From Roseiarcus sp963824475 (GTDB lineage Bacteria; Pseudomonadota; Alphaproteobacteria; Rhizobiales; Beijerinckiaceae), in the NCBI GenBank assembly GCA_963824475.1, contig CAWGPR010000006.1, positions 673,303-737,302 of the forward strand: a stretch of 64,000 nucleotides of DNA. The letters run 5' to 3'. This document shows, one piece after another, positions 9,088 through 18,612 of the stretch. The notes beneath the pieces were generated by a model. It was not told the DNA's origin and ran no database searches. It was given only the letters and a program-made list of their open reading frames with translations. Made by a program: the position numbers and the translations under genes. Within the stretch, counting starts at the first letter, position 1; every line of letters starts with the position of its first letter.

Positions 9088-10108
9088 CTATCCAGCTTTC
9101 TTCCGCGCGCCGGACTTTTGCGTCGCCTGTTTCTCCGCCGCTTCCTTTGCGGGCGCGCCAGCTTCCTTTGCCGGAGCGCCGCCAGCGATCGGCAACAGCA
9201 TCTCGCGCTGGCCCGGGTTGCCCTTCGCCGCCCGCTTGCCTTTAGGCGCGGGAGCCAGTTTCGCCGCCGTTGTCGCGGCCGGCGCCGGCGGCGCTTGTTT
9301 GGCAGCCGTCTTCGGCGCCTCCTCTTTCGCTTTGTCGATGCTCTGGCGCAGCGCCGCCATCAAATCCGTGCCGGCGACAATCCTCGGCATCGGACGCTGC
9401 TTGGCGATTGGCATCCCCGCCTTCTTCTCGTTCAGCATGGTCACGATCGCCTCTTCATAGCGATCGTGGAATTTCGAGGGGTCGAATTTCGCGGCCTTGC
9501 TTTCAAGAATATGCTCGGCGAGAGCGAGCATGTCCTTCGGGATTTGAATCTCCCCGATGTCGCCGAAATAGATCGAACTCGTCTCGAATCTCATAAGGGT
9601 ATCTGAGCGTGGCGCCGAGCAGACCCTTCCCCCGTGGCTGAAGCATGATCACGCGCTCGCGCTTCGATAGGACCACCCGGCCCAATGCGACCATGCCCTT
9701 GTCGAGCATGGCGTCGCGAATGACCGCGAACGCCTCGAGGGCGACCTTGTTCTCCGGAACCAGATAGTACGGGCTGTCGATATAGCGTTCGTCGATTTCG
9801 GATTTCGGCACGAAGCAATCGATGTCGATCGTGTGGCTGCTCTCGACCGCGATGGCGTCGAGCTCTTCATCCTCGACGCGCAGGTAGACGCCCTTGTCGA
9901 CTTCGTAGCCCCGCCCCTTGTCGTCGGGATCGATCGGCTCGCCCGTCTCTTCGTCGACCAGCTGCTGACGAAGGCGATTGCCGGTCTTTTTGTTGATTTG
10001 CCGAAAGGCCACTCGCTCGCCCGGCGATGTCGCCGTGTAGAGCGCAACTGGGCACGAGACGAGGGAAAGCTTGAGATAACCTTTCCAGTAGGGGCGTGGG
10101 GGGGCCAT
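9088..10108 (-). pseudogene. ku: Ku DNA-end-binding protein, single frameshift
   Basis: Bacterial Ku binds double-strand ends for non-homologous end joining with LigD. The 5' part (start ATG 10108, MAPPRPYWKGYLKLSLVSCP) covers the Ku core through GATLRYPYEIRDE. The rest of the core (SIYFGDIGEIQIPKDMLALA, then KFDPSKFHDRYEEA) is in the next frame, followed by a Lys/Ala-rich tail of about 100 residues. Treating one T near 9575 as extra joins IRDE to SIYF. The joined protein would be about 339 residues. No ligD is in the window. It is either a recent pseudogene or an indel in the assembly; the surrounding sequence is otherwise well conserved. Confidence 0.88.
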
Positions 10109-10421
10109 GGAAACTCCTACTCAACGCGGACAATGATGTCCTTATAGCACGCCGGACGCCGATCCGGTTGCGCTTGGAAAGGATTCTTTAACCAATCCCG
10201 GCGCGAAAGCGGACTGCGGCCGCTTGGGCTCGTCGGTCTGGAGCCAAGCGCTCTTTCTACTGTGCGTCTTTGGGCGGCATGCGCGGAGGCGCGAGCGGCG
10301 TTAAGACGATGCTTGCGCGGTCGCCCTGCCCGGCAGTCGGATCGAGCGCGCCGCCAGTGGAAGGATCGCCGCCGGCGGTCGTGGTGATCGAGGTCGGCGT
10401 GACTTCGCGCGCGATCGCTCG

Positions 10422-10508
10422 CGTCGAGCCCGGCGATGGGCGCAAGCATGATGATGAAGCCGATGATCGTCCCGAGCAGGCCGAGCTTCATCACCGTATC
10501 GCTGGCGA
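10422..10508 (-). pseudogene. Remnant of a MotA/TolQ/ExbB proton-channel gene
   Basis: A short stretch encodes ASDTVMKLGLLGTIIGFIIM followed by LAPIAGLD, the highly characteristic pore helix of MotA/TolQ/ExbB-type proteins. Flanking sequence in all frames is not recognisable, so this is a relic. The rest of the 465-base gap between ku and icd (10109-10573) holds nothing else I can name. Confidence 0.5.
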
Positions 10509-10573
10509 AAGCGCCGAAGCCATTCGAACCACGCAGCCGCTTGGGCCTCGTTCGGCCTGGCTCGAGAGATGTC

Positions 10574-11785
10574 CTACGCCATCGCCTTTTTCAGGTTCTC
10601 GTCAACCTTGTCGAGGAAACCTTCGGTCGAAAGCCACTTCTGTTCGGGGCCGACAAGAAGCGCGAGATCCTTGGTCATGAAGCCAGCCTCGACGGTGTCG
10701 ACGCAAACCTTCTCAAGCGTCGAGGCGAATTTGGCCAGCGCCTCGTTGTCGTCGAGCTTGGCCCGATGTGCGAGACCGCGGGTCCAGGCGAAGATCGAGG
10801 CGATCGAGTTGGTCGAGGTCGAGTTGCCCTTCTGATATTCGCGGTAGTGGCGGGTGACGGTGCCATGCGCCGCCTCGGCTTCGACCGTCCGCCCGTCGGG
10901 CGTCATCAGCACGCTGGTCATGAGGCCAAGCGAGCCGAACCCTTGCGCGACCGTGTCGGACTGCACATCGCCGTCGTAGTTCTTGCACGCCCAGACGTAG
11001 CCGCCCGACCACTTAAGCGCCGCGGCGACCATGTCGTCGATCAGGCGATGCTCATAGGTGATGCCGAGCGCCTGGAACCGGCTCTTGAACTCGCTGTCGT
11101 AGACCTCCTGAAAGATGTCCTTGAAGCGGCCGTCGTAGACCTTGAGAATCGTGTTCTTGGTCGAGAGGTAAACCGGGTACTTGCGCATCAGCCCGTAGTT
11201 CAGCGACGCGCGGGCGAAGTCGCGGATCGAATCGTCGAGATTGTACATCGCCATCGCCACGCCGGCGCCGGGGAACTTGAACACCTCCTTCTCGATCACC
11301 TTGCCGTCGTCGCCTTCGAAGCGAATGGTGAGGCGGCCCTTTCCGGGCGCTTTGAAATCGGTCGCGCGGTATTGGTCGCCGTAGGCGTGGCGGCCGATGA
11401 CGATGGGCTGGGTCCAGCTGGGCACCAGACGCGGCACATTCTTGCAGATGATCGGCTCGCGGAAGATGACGCCGCCCAGAATGTTGCGGATGGTGCCGTT
11501 CGGGCTCTTCCACATTTCCTTCAGATGGAACTCTTTGACCCGCGCTTCGTCCGGGGTGATGGTGGCGCATTTGACGCCGACGCCTATGGCCTTGATCGCC
11601 GCGGCGGCGTCGATCGTCACCTGATCGTTGGTCGCGTCGCGGTTCTCGACCGAGAGGTCGAAGTACTTGAGGTCGATGTCCAGATAGGGATGAATGAGCT
11701 TGTCGCGAATCAGGCGCCAGATGATGCGCGTCATCTCGTCGCCATCGAGCTCGACAACCGGATTCGTGACCTTGATCTTAGGCAT
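10574..11785 (-). CDS. icd: Isocitrate dehydrogenase (NADP+)
   Basis: Oxidative decarboxylation of isocitrate to 2-oxoglutarate in the TCA cycle. It is 403 residues, matching the dimeric NADP-type enzymes shared by rhizobia and eukaryotes. Recognisable blocks are KVTNPVVELDGDEMTRIIW at the start, KCATITPDEARVKEF, the substrate-binding SPNGTIRNILGGVIFREPI near 95, and GSLGLMTSVLMTPDGRTVEAE near 285. It is monocistronic: the next gene upstream is divergent. Confidence 0.96.
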   Translation of the reverse strand: MPKIKVTNPVVELDGDEMTRIIWRLIRDKLIHPYLDIDLKYFDLSVENRDATNDQVTIDAAAAIKAIGVGVKCATITPDEARVKEFHLKEMWKSPNGTIRNILGGVIFREPIICKNVPRLVPSWTQPIVIGRHAYGDQYRATDFKAPGKGRLTIRFEGDDGKVIEKEVFKFPGAGVAMAMYNLDDSIRDFARASLNYGLMRKYPVYLSTKNTILKVYDGRFKDIFQEVYDSEFKSRFQALGITYEHRLIDDMVAAALKWSGGYVWACKNYDGDVQSDTVAQGFGSLGLMTSVLMTPDGRTVEAEAAHGTVTRHYREYQKGNSTSTNSIASIFAWTRGLAHRAKLDDNEALAKFASTLEKVCVDTVEAGFMTKDLALLVGPEQKWLSTEGFLDKVDENLKKAMA

Positions 11786-11888
11786 ATAGGGGGACTTTCG
11801 TTGGCGGGAGACGCGCGACGTGCGGGCGTGGAGCCCCTATAGCATCGGCGCCTTGGCGGGCAAAGCCGCGTGCGACAGGAGGGGTGGC

Positions 11889-12749
11889 ATGCGGGCCTTG
11901 ACCGGCGCCAAGGGTAAGGCGATCGCGCTGGCCGCGCTAGCTCTTGGGCTGAGCGGCCATGGGTCCTTGGCTGACGCCGGTCCCGAAACCGACAACGCGC
12001 TTGCGACCCTGTGCGGGATCGTCGAATCCTCGGCCAAGACCGAGGGGCTGCCGGTCGACTTCTTCACCAAGCTCATCTGGCGGGAGAGCGCGTTCCGGCC
12101 GACCGCGGTCAGTCCGGCGGGCGCGCAAGGCGTGGCCCAGTTCATGCCGCAGACGGCGGGCGAGCGGGGACTCATCGATCCGTTTGATCCCGCCTCGGCG
12201 ATCCCGGCGTCGGCAAAGTTCCTAGGTGAACTTAAGCGCCGCTTCGGCAATCTGGGCTTGGCGGCGGCGGCCTATAACGCGGGCGAGACGGCGGTCGCCA
12301 ATTGGCTCGCCAGTAAGGGGCCGCTTCCGTTCGAGACGCAAGATTACGTGCTCGCGATCACCGGCCATGACGCCGAGGAGTGGCGGAGCGAGAAGCCGCC
12401 CGCCGACGCCGCGCCCGAGACTGGCCCCTCGTGCCTGACCCTGATCGCCAGCCTGCGCACGACCATTGCGGCGTCCCCCGTCGTCTCGGGCTGGTTTGCG
12501 CCCTGGGGGGTGCAGATCGCCGCCAGCTTCTCGAAGGGCTCGGCGCTCCGCGCCTTTGCGCGTGTGCAACACGATTTCTACCCGGTTATTGGCGGAAAAA
12601 ATCCGTTTGTGCTCGGTTCAGTCGTGAGGAGTCGCGGCTTCCGCCCGTTCTATCGGGTGCGCATCGGGGCGCAGAGCCGCAGGGAAGCGCAGAAGATCTG
12701 CTCCAGTCTCGAAGCCGCCGGCGGCGCCTGCGTGGTGTTGAGGAGCTAG
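11889..12749 (+). CDS. Lytic transglycosylase (SLT fold) with SPOR-like C-terminus
   Basis: Exported murein-cleaving enzyme of 286 residues. A hydrophobic signal (AIALAALALGLSGHGSLADA) is followed by the SLT domain: catalytic Glu in IWRESAFRPTAVSPAGAQGV, FMPQTAGERGL, then AAAYNAGETAVANWLAS. The C-terminal about 60 residues (FYRVRIGAQSRREAQKICSS, then GGACVVLRS) look like a SPOR-type peptidoglycan-binding repeat. I chose ATG 11889 because GACAGGAGGGG precedes it; an earlier frame extension to 11820 lacks a site. Confidence 0.88.
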   Translation: MRALTGAKGKAIALAALALGLSGHGSLADAGPETDNALATLCGIVESSAKTEGLPVDFFTKLIWRESAFRPTAVSPAGAQGVAQFMPQTAGERGLIDPFDPASAIPASAKFLGELKRRFGNLGLAAAAYNAGETAVANWLASKGPLPFETQDYVLAITGHDAEEWRSEKPPADAAPETGPSCLTLIASLRTTIAASPVVSGWFAPWGVQIAASFSKGSALRAFARVQHDFYPVIGGKNPFVLGSVVRSRGFRPFYRVRIGAQSRREAQKICSSLEAAGGACVVLRS

Positions 12750-12789
12750 CGTTTTAAGGAGAGACGCGGGGCCGACGCCTGGCCCAGAC

Positions 12790-13671
12790 CTACACGTTTT
12801 TCGATAAGGTCACCGCGCCGCGCCCGGCGCGGGCGAGCGCCGCAAATTCGTCGTCCGAGAGCTTGATCGCCGCCGCGCCGACGTTCTCTTCCAGATGCCC
12901 AACCTTGCCGGTGCCGGGGATCGGCAGCATGACCGGGCTGCGCTTGAGCAGCCATGCGAGCGCGATCTGGCCGGGGCTGGCCTTGTGCTTGTGGGCGATC
13001 GCGTCCAGCGCCGAACCCGGCCGCGCCGACGCGCCCGCGTCGAGCGGCGCCCAGGGGATGAAGCCGATGCTGTTTTTCTCGCAATGATCGAGCGCCGCCT
13101 CGCTCGCGCGGTCGATGAAGTTATAGCGGTTCTGCACCGTCGCGACCGAGAAGACCTTCGACGCCGCCTCGATCTGCGCGACGGTTACCTCCGACAGGCC
13201 CGCGCAGCGAATGACCTTGTCCTTGATCAGCGTGGCGATGGCGTCGAACTGCTCGCCGGGCGGCACTTTCGGATCGATGCGATGCAATTGCCACAAGTCG
13301 ATGATATCGACGCCGAGGCGCCAGCGGCTCGTATGAGCCTGCTGGACCAGATATTCCGGCCGCCCGAGCGGAATCCAGATGTTCTGGCCAGTGCGCGCGA
13401 ACCCGCCTTTGGTCGCGATGTGGATTTTGCCATACGGCGCGAGCGCCTCGCGAATAAGCTCCTCTGAGAAATTGGGGCCATAGGAGTCCGCGGTGTCGAC
13501 GAAGTCGACGCCGAGATCGGGCAGCCGGCGCAGCGTCTTCAACACCTCGGCGCGATCGGCCGGCGGACCCCAGATTCCACGGCCGACGATGCGCATCGCG
13601 CCGAAGCCGAGGCGATTGACGTCGAAGGCGCCGCCAATGCGAAAGCGGCCGGATTCAGCGGCGTTGACCAA
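12790..13671 (-). CDS. Aldo/keto reductase
   Basis: NADPH-dependent oxidoreductase of 293 residues. The catalytic tetrad is visible: Asp in VDTADSYG, Tyr in the same block, Lys in IATKGGFAR, and His in WQLHRID. The C-terminal cofactor loop is SPVMLPIPGTGKVGHLEENV. Substrate not predictable. It is convergent with the transglycosylase gene and lies just upstream of the hem operon on the same strand, 31 bases from hemF's stop. Confidence 0.9.
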   Translation of the reverse strand: MVNAAESGRFRIGGAFDVNRLGFGAMRIVGRGIWGPPADRAEVLKTLRRLPDLGVDFVDTADSYGPNFSEELIREALAPYGKIHIATKGGFARTGQNIWIPLGRPEYLVQQAHTSRWRLGVDIIDLWQLHRIDPKVPPGEQFDAIATLIKDKVIRCAGLSEVTVAQIEAASKVFSVATVQNRYNFIDRASEAALDHCEKNSIGFIPWAPLDAGASARPGSALDAIAHKHKASPGQIALAWLLKRSPVMLPIPGTGKVGHLEENVGAAAIKLSDDEFAALARAGRGAVTLSKNV

Positions 13672-13702
13672 GGTTCGTCTCCGAAGTCTTTGCTAAGCGC
13701 GC

Positions 13703-14617
13703 TTACGGCCAGCTGGCCAGCGGCGGCATCGAAGATAGAATCGACGATATATTGCCGCCGGTCTTCAAGCCAAAGATCGTGCCGCGATCATAGATGAGGT
13801 TGAACTCGACATAACGTCCGCGACGCGCCAATTGTTCCTCGCGCTCGGGCGTGCTCCATGGTTTTTCGGCGTTGCGCCGGACAATGTCGCTATAGACCGC
13901 GATGAAGCTCTCGCCGACGTCGCGCACGAAGGCGAAGTCGGCGTCGAAAGCCGAATTGCCGGCGTCGCCGGCGCTGTTGAGATAATCGAAGAAGACGCCC
14001 CCAATCCCGCGCGGCTCGTTGCGGTGCTTGAGATAAAAGTATTCGTCGCACCAGATCTTGAAACGCTCGGCATTGGCGACGCCTGGATGGCGCTCGCAGG
14101 CCAAGCGCATCGCCGCGTGAAAGGCGATTGTATCCGGATCGTCCGGCTTGCGGCGCTCATCCAGCATCGGCGTCAGATCGGCGCCGCCGCCAAACCATGT
14201 CTTTGTCGTGCGCACGAGCCGCGTATTCATATGCACGGTCGGCACGTGCGGGCTCCAAGGATGAGCGATCACGGAGACGCCGGCAGCCCGGAAGCGCGGG
14301 TCTTTTTCGGCGCCGGGAATGTGCGACGCGAATTCAGGCGGAAAGGCCCCGTGGACGGCGGAAAAATGCGCGCCCATCTTCTCGAACAGGCGGCCACGCA
14401 GCATCGCCGTGCGGCCGCCGCCGCCTGGCGCGCCGCTCGCGTCGGTGCGCTCCCATGGCTCGGTCTCGAACCGGCCCGGCGCGCGTCCCGCGCCAACGCC
14501 CGCGAACTCGAGCTCCAGCGCCTCCATCGCCGCGATGATCCGCTCCTGGAGAGTCTTGAACCAGTCGCGCGCCTGGCAGAGGCGCGGGTCGTCGGTTGAA
14601 GGCGCTAAGACGTTCAT
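13703..14617 (-). CDS. hemF: Oxygen-dependent coproporphyrinogen III oxidase
   Basis: Converts coproporphyrinogen III to protoporphyrinogen IX using O2. It is 304 residues, normal for HemF. The signature FKIWCDEYFYLKHRNEPRG followed by GIGGVFFD is intact, as are TWFGGGADLTPM and the C-terminal YVEFNLIYDRGTIFGLKTGG. The ATG overlaps the hemE stop by four bases, so hemE and hemF are coupled. Confidence 0.96.
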   Translation of the reverse strand: MNVLAPSTDDPRLCQARDWFKTLQERIIAAMEALELEFAGVGAGRAPGRFETEPWERTDASGAPGGGGRTAMLRGRLFEKMGAHFSAVHGAFPPEFASHIPGAEKDPRFRAAGVSVIAHPWSPHVPTVHMNTRLVRTTKTWFGGGADLTPMLDERRKPDDPDTIAFHAAMRLACERHPGVANAERFKIWCDEYFYLKHRNEPRGIGGVFFDYLNSAGDAGNSAFDADFAFVRDVGESFIAVYSDIVRRNAEKPWSTPEREEQLARRGRYVEFNLIYDRGTIFGLKTGGNISSILSSMPPLASWP

Positions 14618-15732
14618 GGGGCTTGTAGGCAGCGCACCCGGGCGACCAGGCGCTCGACATGGTTGATAGGGGTCTCGGGCACGACGCCATGGCCAAGATT
14701 GAAAATATGGGCGCGGCTCTTAAAGCCGCTCAGCACCCGATCAACCTCCTCGTCGAGGCGCCGTCCGCCCGCGACCAGCGCCAGCGGATCGAGATTGCCC
14801 TGGAGCGCCAGCCGCTCGGGCAGAGCGGCGACGGCGGCTTTGGGCTCAGCGGCTGTGTCGAGGCCAATCGCGTCGATTTCGGCGACAGCGCCGAATTTGG
14901 CGAGTTGCCCGCCGGCGCCGCGCGGAAATGCGATCAACGGCGCGTGCGGCGCCTTGGCGCGAACCTTGGCCGCGATCCCTGCGATCGGCGCGACGCACCA
15001 TCGTTCGAATTCGGCCGGCGGCAGCACGCCCGCCCAGGAATCGAAGATCTGCGCCGCCTCCGCCCCCGCCGCGAATTGACGGCACAGGTATTCGGCCGAA
15101 GCGTCGACGAGCCGGTCGATCAGGCCCGCGAACAGGTCCGGATGGCGGTAGGCGAAGAGGCGCGCCGGCGCCTGATCGGGCGTACCCCGGCCAGCGATCA
15201 TATAGCTCGCCACCGTCCATGGCGCGCCGCAGAAGCCGATCAGCGCCGTTTCTTTCGGTAGCGCGCCTTTGAGGCGGTCGAGAGCTTCGAACACGGGCGC
15301 AAGCCGCCTCCAGTCGGGGTCGTGGCTGAGCTTGGCCAAACCCTCGGCGTCGCCGATCGGATCGAGGCGCGGGCCGTCGCCGGTTTCAAAGCCGACGCTC
15401 TGGCCGAGCGCATCGGGCAGGACGAGAATGTCGGAGAACAGGATCGCGGCGTCGAAACCGAACCGGCGGATAGGCTGCAACGTCGCCTCAACCGCCAGGC
15501 GCGGCGTGTAGCAAAAATCGAGGAACGTCGAGGCCTTGGCCCGAAGCTCGCGGTACTCGGGCAGGTAGCGGCCCGCTTGGCGCATGAGCCAGATCGGCGG
15601 CGTTTTCTGCCGCTCGCCCGCCAGCGCGGCGAGGAAAGGCTTGGCGGAACGTGCCTTCAGCGCTGGAAGCCCAACATGGGATGGCCGGCCCTCACGCAGG
15701 TTCGACCTGATTGGCTCGGGCGCATCGCGCAT
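14614..15732 (-). CDS. hemE: Uroporphyrinogen decarboxylase
   Basis: Four-fold decarboxylation of uroporphyrinogen III to coproporphyrinogen III. Signature IWLMRQAGRYLPEYRE is present, with the catalytic-type Asp in FDAAILFSDILVLPDALG and the second signature GFCGAPWTVASYM. Homology begins at SAKPFLAALAGERQKTPPIW, so the true start may be a few codons later than the ATG at 15732 chosen here, which adds about 28 residues; the open frame also runs into hemA. It is the middle gene of hemA-hemE-hemF. Confidence 0.93.
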   Translation of the reverse strand: MRDAPEPIRSNLREGRPSHVGLPALKARSAKPFLAALAGERQKTPPIWLMRQAGRYLPEYRELRAKASTFLDFCYTPRLAVEATLQPIRRFGFDAAILFSDILVLPDALGQSVGFETGDGPRLDPIGDAEGLAKLSHDPDWRRLAPVFEALDRLKGALPKETALIGFCGAPWTVASYMIAGRGTPDQAPARLFAYRHPDLFAGLIDRLVDASAEYLCRQFAAGAEAAQIFDSWAGVLPPAEFERWCVAPIAGIAAKVRAKAPHAPLIAFPRGAGGQLAKFGAVAEIDAIGLDTAAEPKAAVAALPERLALQGNLDPLALVAGGRRLDEEVDRVLSGFKSRAHIFNLGHGVVPETPINHVERLVARVRCLQAP

Positions 15733-15776
15733 GAGAAACGCTTGACGCGAAGGCTCTCGGCTTCGCGGCGCTGCGC

Positions 15777-17078
15777 TTATTCCGCCGCGCGCTTCATCTC
15801 CGGATAGGCGCAATGGGCCTCCTCGCTCGCATTGGCGCGGAACAGCGGAATCACGCGCGCCTCCTCGAAGGACAGGCCAAGCGTCTTCCACACGTCGACC
15901 AGAGCCTCCACCAGCTCGGCGATCTGGGCTTCGCTATGGGCGGGGGTCGGGGTCACCCGCAACCGCTCGGTTCCCCTGGCGACAGTTGGATAGTTGATCG
16001 GCTGGATGTAGATCGCGTGCCGCTCGAGCAAAAGTTCGCTTGCAGCGCGGCATTTTCTCGCGTCGCCGACAAGAACCGGGACGATATGCGAGGGATTGTC
16101 CATCACCGGCAAGCCGGCGGCGCGCAGCGCGTGCTTGACGAGCTTCGCCATCATCTGATGGCGGTCGCGCTCGGCGTTCGACCGTTTTAAATGCTTGACC
16201 GCAGCGGCGGCGGACGCGGCGACGCTTGGCGGCAGGGTCGAAGTAAAGATGAACGAGGGCGCGAAACTTCTGACCGCGTCAACGATCGCGTCGCTCGCCG
16301 CGATATAGCCGCCGAGCGAGCCGAAGCCCTTGGCGAGCGTGCCCTCGATGACGTCGATGCGCGCCGCGACCCCTTCGCGCTCGCTCAATCCCCCGCCGCG
16401 AGGCCCGTAGAGGCCGACCGCGTGCACCTCATCGATATAGGTGAGCGCGTTGTATTTCTCGGCCAAAGCCACGATCTCGGCGATCGGCGCGATGTCGCCG
16501 TCCATCGAGTAGAGGCTCTCGAACACGATGAGCTTGGCGCGGTCGCGCGGCTCCGCGGCGAGCAATTCCTCGAGATGACCGACGTCATTATGCCGCCACA
16601 CCCGCTTCTCGCAGCCCGAGCGTTTGACGCCTTCAATCATCGAATTGTGGTTGAGGGCGTCGGACAGGATGAGGCAGTCCGGCAGCAGGCTGGCGATGGT
16701 TGAAATGCCGGCGAGATTGGAGATCCAGCCCGAGGTGAAGGCGAGCGCCGCCGGCTTGCCGTGCAGGTCGGCAAGCTCGACCTCGAGCTCGACGATCGGA
16801 TTGTGAGTGCCGGAGATGTTGCGGGTTCCGCCCGCCCCCGCCCCATGGGCGCGAACCGCCTTGACCGAGGCTTCGATAACCTCGGGATGGCCGCCCATAC
16901 TGAGGTAATCGTTCGAGCACCAGACCGTCACTTCGCGCGGGCGGTCTTCATCGCCCGGCGGACGCCACTGCGCCATCGGGAACCGGCATGCGTCGCGCTC
17001 GAGATTGGCGAAAGTGCGATAGCGCCCTTCCGCCTTCAGGCGCGCGATCGCGTCCTCGAAGCTCCGCTGATAGTCCAT
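15777..17078 (-). CDS. hemA: 5-aminolevulinate synthase (C4 pathway)
   Basis: PLP enzyme condensing glycine and succinyl-CoA, the first step of haem (and bacteriochlorophyll or corrin) synthesis in alphaproteobacteria. It is 433 residues. Seen: WCSNDYLSMGGHPEVIEA near 53, glycine-rich GAGAGGTRNISGTHNPIVEL near 80, YIDEVHAVGLYGPRGGG near 215, and PLP lysine Lys250 in EGTLAKGFGSLGGYI. It leads the minus-strand hem operon; hemE begins about 45 bases after its stop. An FNR-like box lies about 200 bases upstream. Confidence 0.96.
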   Translation of the reverse strand: MDYQRSFEDAIARLKAEGRYRTFANLERDACRFPMAQWRPPGDEDRPREVTVWCSNDYLSMGGHPEVIEASVKAVRAHGAGAGGTRNISGTHNPIVELEVELADLHGKPAALAFTSGWISNLAGISTIASLLPDCLILSDALNHNSMIEGVKRSGCEKRVWRHNDVGHLEELLAAEPRDRAKLIVFESLYSMDGDIAPIAEIVALAEKYNALTYIDEVHAVGLYGPRGGGLSEREGVAARIDVIEGTLAKGFGSLGGYIAASDAIVDAVRSFAPSFIFTSTLPPSVAASAAAAVKHLKRSNAERDRHQMMAKLVKHALRAAGLPVMDNPSHIVPVLVGDARKCRAASELLLERHAIYIQPINYPTVARGTERLRVTPTPAHSEAQIAELVEALVDVWKTLGLSFEEARVIPLFRANASEEAHCAYPEMKRAAE

Positions 17079-17279
17079 CGCCTGTCCTTCTCGGCCTAGC
17101 GCCTTTTTAACCCAGCACCGCTTTCCCCTTCGCTAACCGCCGAGGGGCAACTTGTCCAGTGTTTCGGCTGCCGGAGTGTGACGCGCCTCACAATCGGCCC
17201 TAAAAAAGCGGCAAAATGACGAGGCGGCCAACGGGCTCGTTGTTATTATCCATTATGTCATTTCTTGTCGCCCGAAGCC

Positions 17280-17293
17280 TTGACCTCAATCAA
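17280..17293. promoter_or_regulatory. FNR/FixK-like half-palindrome upstream of hemA
   Basis: TTGACCTCAATCAA matches the TTGAT-N4-ATCAA consensus of FNR/FixK regulators at nine of ten positions. It is 202 bases upstream of the hemA start and overlaps the last codon(s) of ispB. In other alphaproteobacteria hemA is under FnrL or FixK control, so a role in oxygen-responsive expression is plausible, though the distance is large and chance matches occur. Confidence 0.4.
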
Positions 17294-18303
17294 TGCGCTC
17301 GGCCGGTCGTGAACTCGACTGCGTCGCGCAGCGCATGCTTCCAGGGCGAAGGAGCGAACAGTTCGAGCGCGTCGCGCGCCATCGCGCCATAGTGGCGGGC
17401 GCGCTCGATGGTGTCTTCGAGCGCGCGATGTTTCTTCATCGTCGCCAGCGCGAACTCAAGATCGCCGTCAACCACCTCGCCCTTTTCCAGCGTGCGGCGC
17501 CAGAACTCGCGCTCTTGCGTCGCCCCGCGCCGGAACGAAAGCACCACCGGCAGCGTGATCTTGCCCTCGCGGAAATCGTCGCCGACGTTTTTGCCTAGCT
17601 TCGCCGACGAGCCGCCATAGTCGAGCGCGTCGTCGATGAGCTGAAAGGCGATCCCGAGATTGGCGCCGTAGCCCCGGCAGGCGGCGATCTCCGCTCGGGA
17701 GCGGCCGGCGAGAATGGGCCCGACCTCGCAGGCCGCAGCGAACAGCGCCGCGGTCTTGGCGCGAATGACGGCGAGATAGGCGTCCTCGGTCGTCGCCGTG
17801 TCTTTGGCGGCTGAGAGCTGCATCACCTCGCCCTCGGCGATCACCACGGCGGCGCTGGATAACACCTCGAGACAGGGCAGCGAGCCAACTTCGACCATCA
17901 TCTTGAAGGCTTGCCCGAGGAGGAAATCGCCGACCAGGACGCTCGCCTCATTGCCCCACAGCACCCGCGCCGCCGCCTTGCCGCGGCGCAGGTCGCTCTC
18001 ATCGACGACGTCGTCGTGCAGAAGGGTCGCCGTATGCATGAACTCGACCGCCGCGGCGAGCTTGATGTGGCCCTCGCCGCCATAGCTGCAAAGGCCAGCC
18101 GTCGCCAGAGTCAGGATCGGACGCATCCGCTTGCCGCCTGAGGCGATGAGGTGGTTGGCGACCTCGGGGATCATCGTAACCTCTGATCCCGTGCGCGACA
18201 GAATGGTCTGATTGACCTTGGCCATGTCGCCGGCGACGAGCATCGTCAGCGGCTCGATCAGACGATCAACCGATTTGTCTTCGAGTGGAATGACGATTCC
18301 CAC
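17290..18303 (-). CDS. ispB: Long-chain polyprenyl diphosphate synthase
   Basis: Trans-prenyltransferase of 337 residues making the side chain of ubiquinone (octa- or decaprenyl). Both aspartate-rich motifs are present: LLHDDVVDESDLRRG near residue 100 and QLIDDALDYGG near 225. GSEVTMIPEVANHLIASGGK with KRMRPIL marks the N-terminal substrate region. The chain length cannot be read from the sequence. It is upstream of hemA on the same strand with a 211-base gap. Confidence 0.92.
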   Translation of the reverse strand: MGIVIPLEDKSVDRLIEPLTMLVAGDMAKVNQTILSRTGSEVTMIPEVANHLIASGGKRMRPILTLATAGLCSYGGEGHIKLAAAVEFMHTATLLHDDVVDESDLRRGKAAARVLWGNEASVLVGDFLLGQAFKMMVEVGSLPCLEVLSSAAVVIAEGEVMQLSAAKDTATTEDAYLAVIRAKTAALFAAACEVGPILAGRSRAEIAACRGYGANLGIAFQLIDDALDYGGSSAKLGKNVGDDFREGKITLPVVLSFRRGATQEREFWRRTLEKGEVVDGDLEFALATMKKHRALEDTIERARHYGAMARDALELFAPSPWKHALRDAVEFTTGRAH

Positions 18304-18387
18304 GCAAGCGTTCCCTTGCCAGATGCCGCGCCTCGACCATAAAGACGGCCAAACGACGCGGCAAGTGAGCCAATCGAGGTCTTACCT

Positions 18388-18612
18388 TTGGTCGAAATCC
18401 TGCGCACCAACGACATCGTCCTCATCAGCGTCATCGAATCGATCCTGAGGGCGGAGCGGGTCGCCTATTTCGTCGCCGACCAGAACATGGCCGCCGCCGA
18501 GGGATCGCTCGGCTTCCTGCCGAGGCGGATTCTGGTCGACGCGCGCGAGGAGGACCGGGCGCGACGCGTTATCGCCGAGGCGGGTCTGGGAAAAGAATTG
18601 CGCGATGGCTGA
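18388..18612 (+). CDS. DUF2007 family small protein
   Basis: A 74-residue protein starting at TTG 18388 (MVEILRTNDIVLISVIESIL). The pattern with a C-terminal RRILVDAREEDRARRVIAEA is the DUF2007 'putative signal transducing protein' family. In alphaproteobacteria this gene is commonly found next to the N6-adenine methyltransferase gene; here it overlaps that gene by eight bases and is divergent from ispB. Role unknown. Confidence 0.82.
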   Translation: MVEILRTNDIVLISVIESILRAERVAYFVADQNMAAAEGSLGFLPRRILVDAREEDRARRVIAEAGLGKELRDG

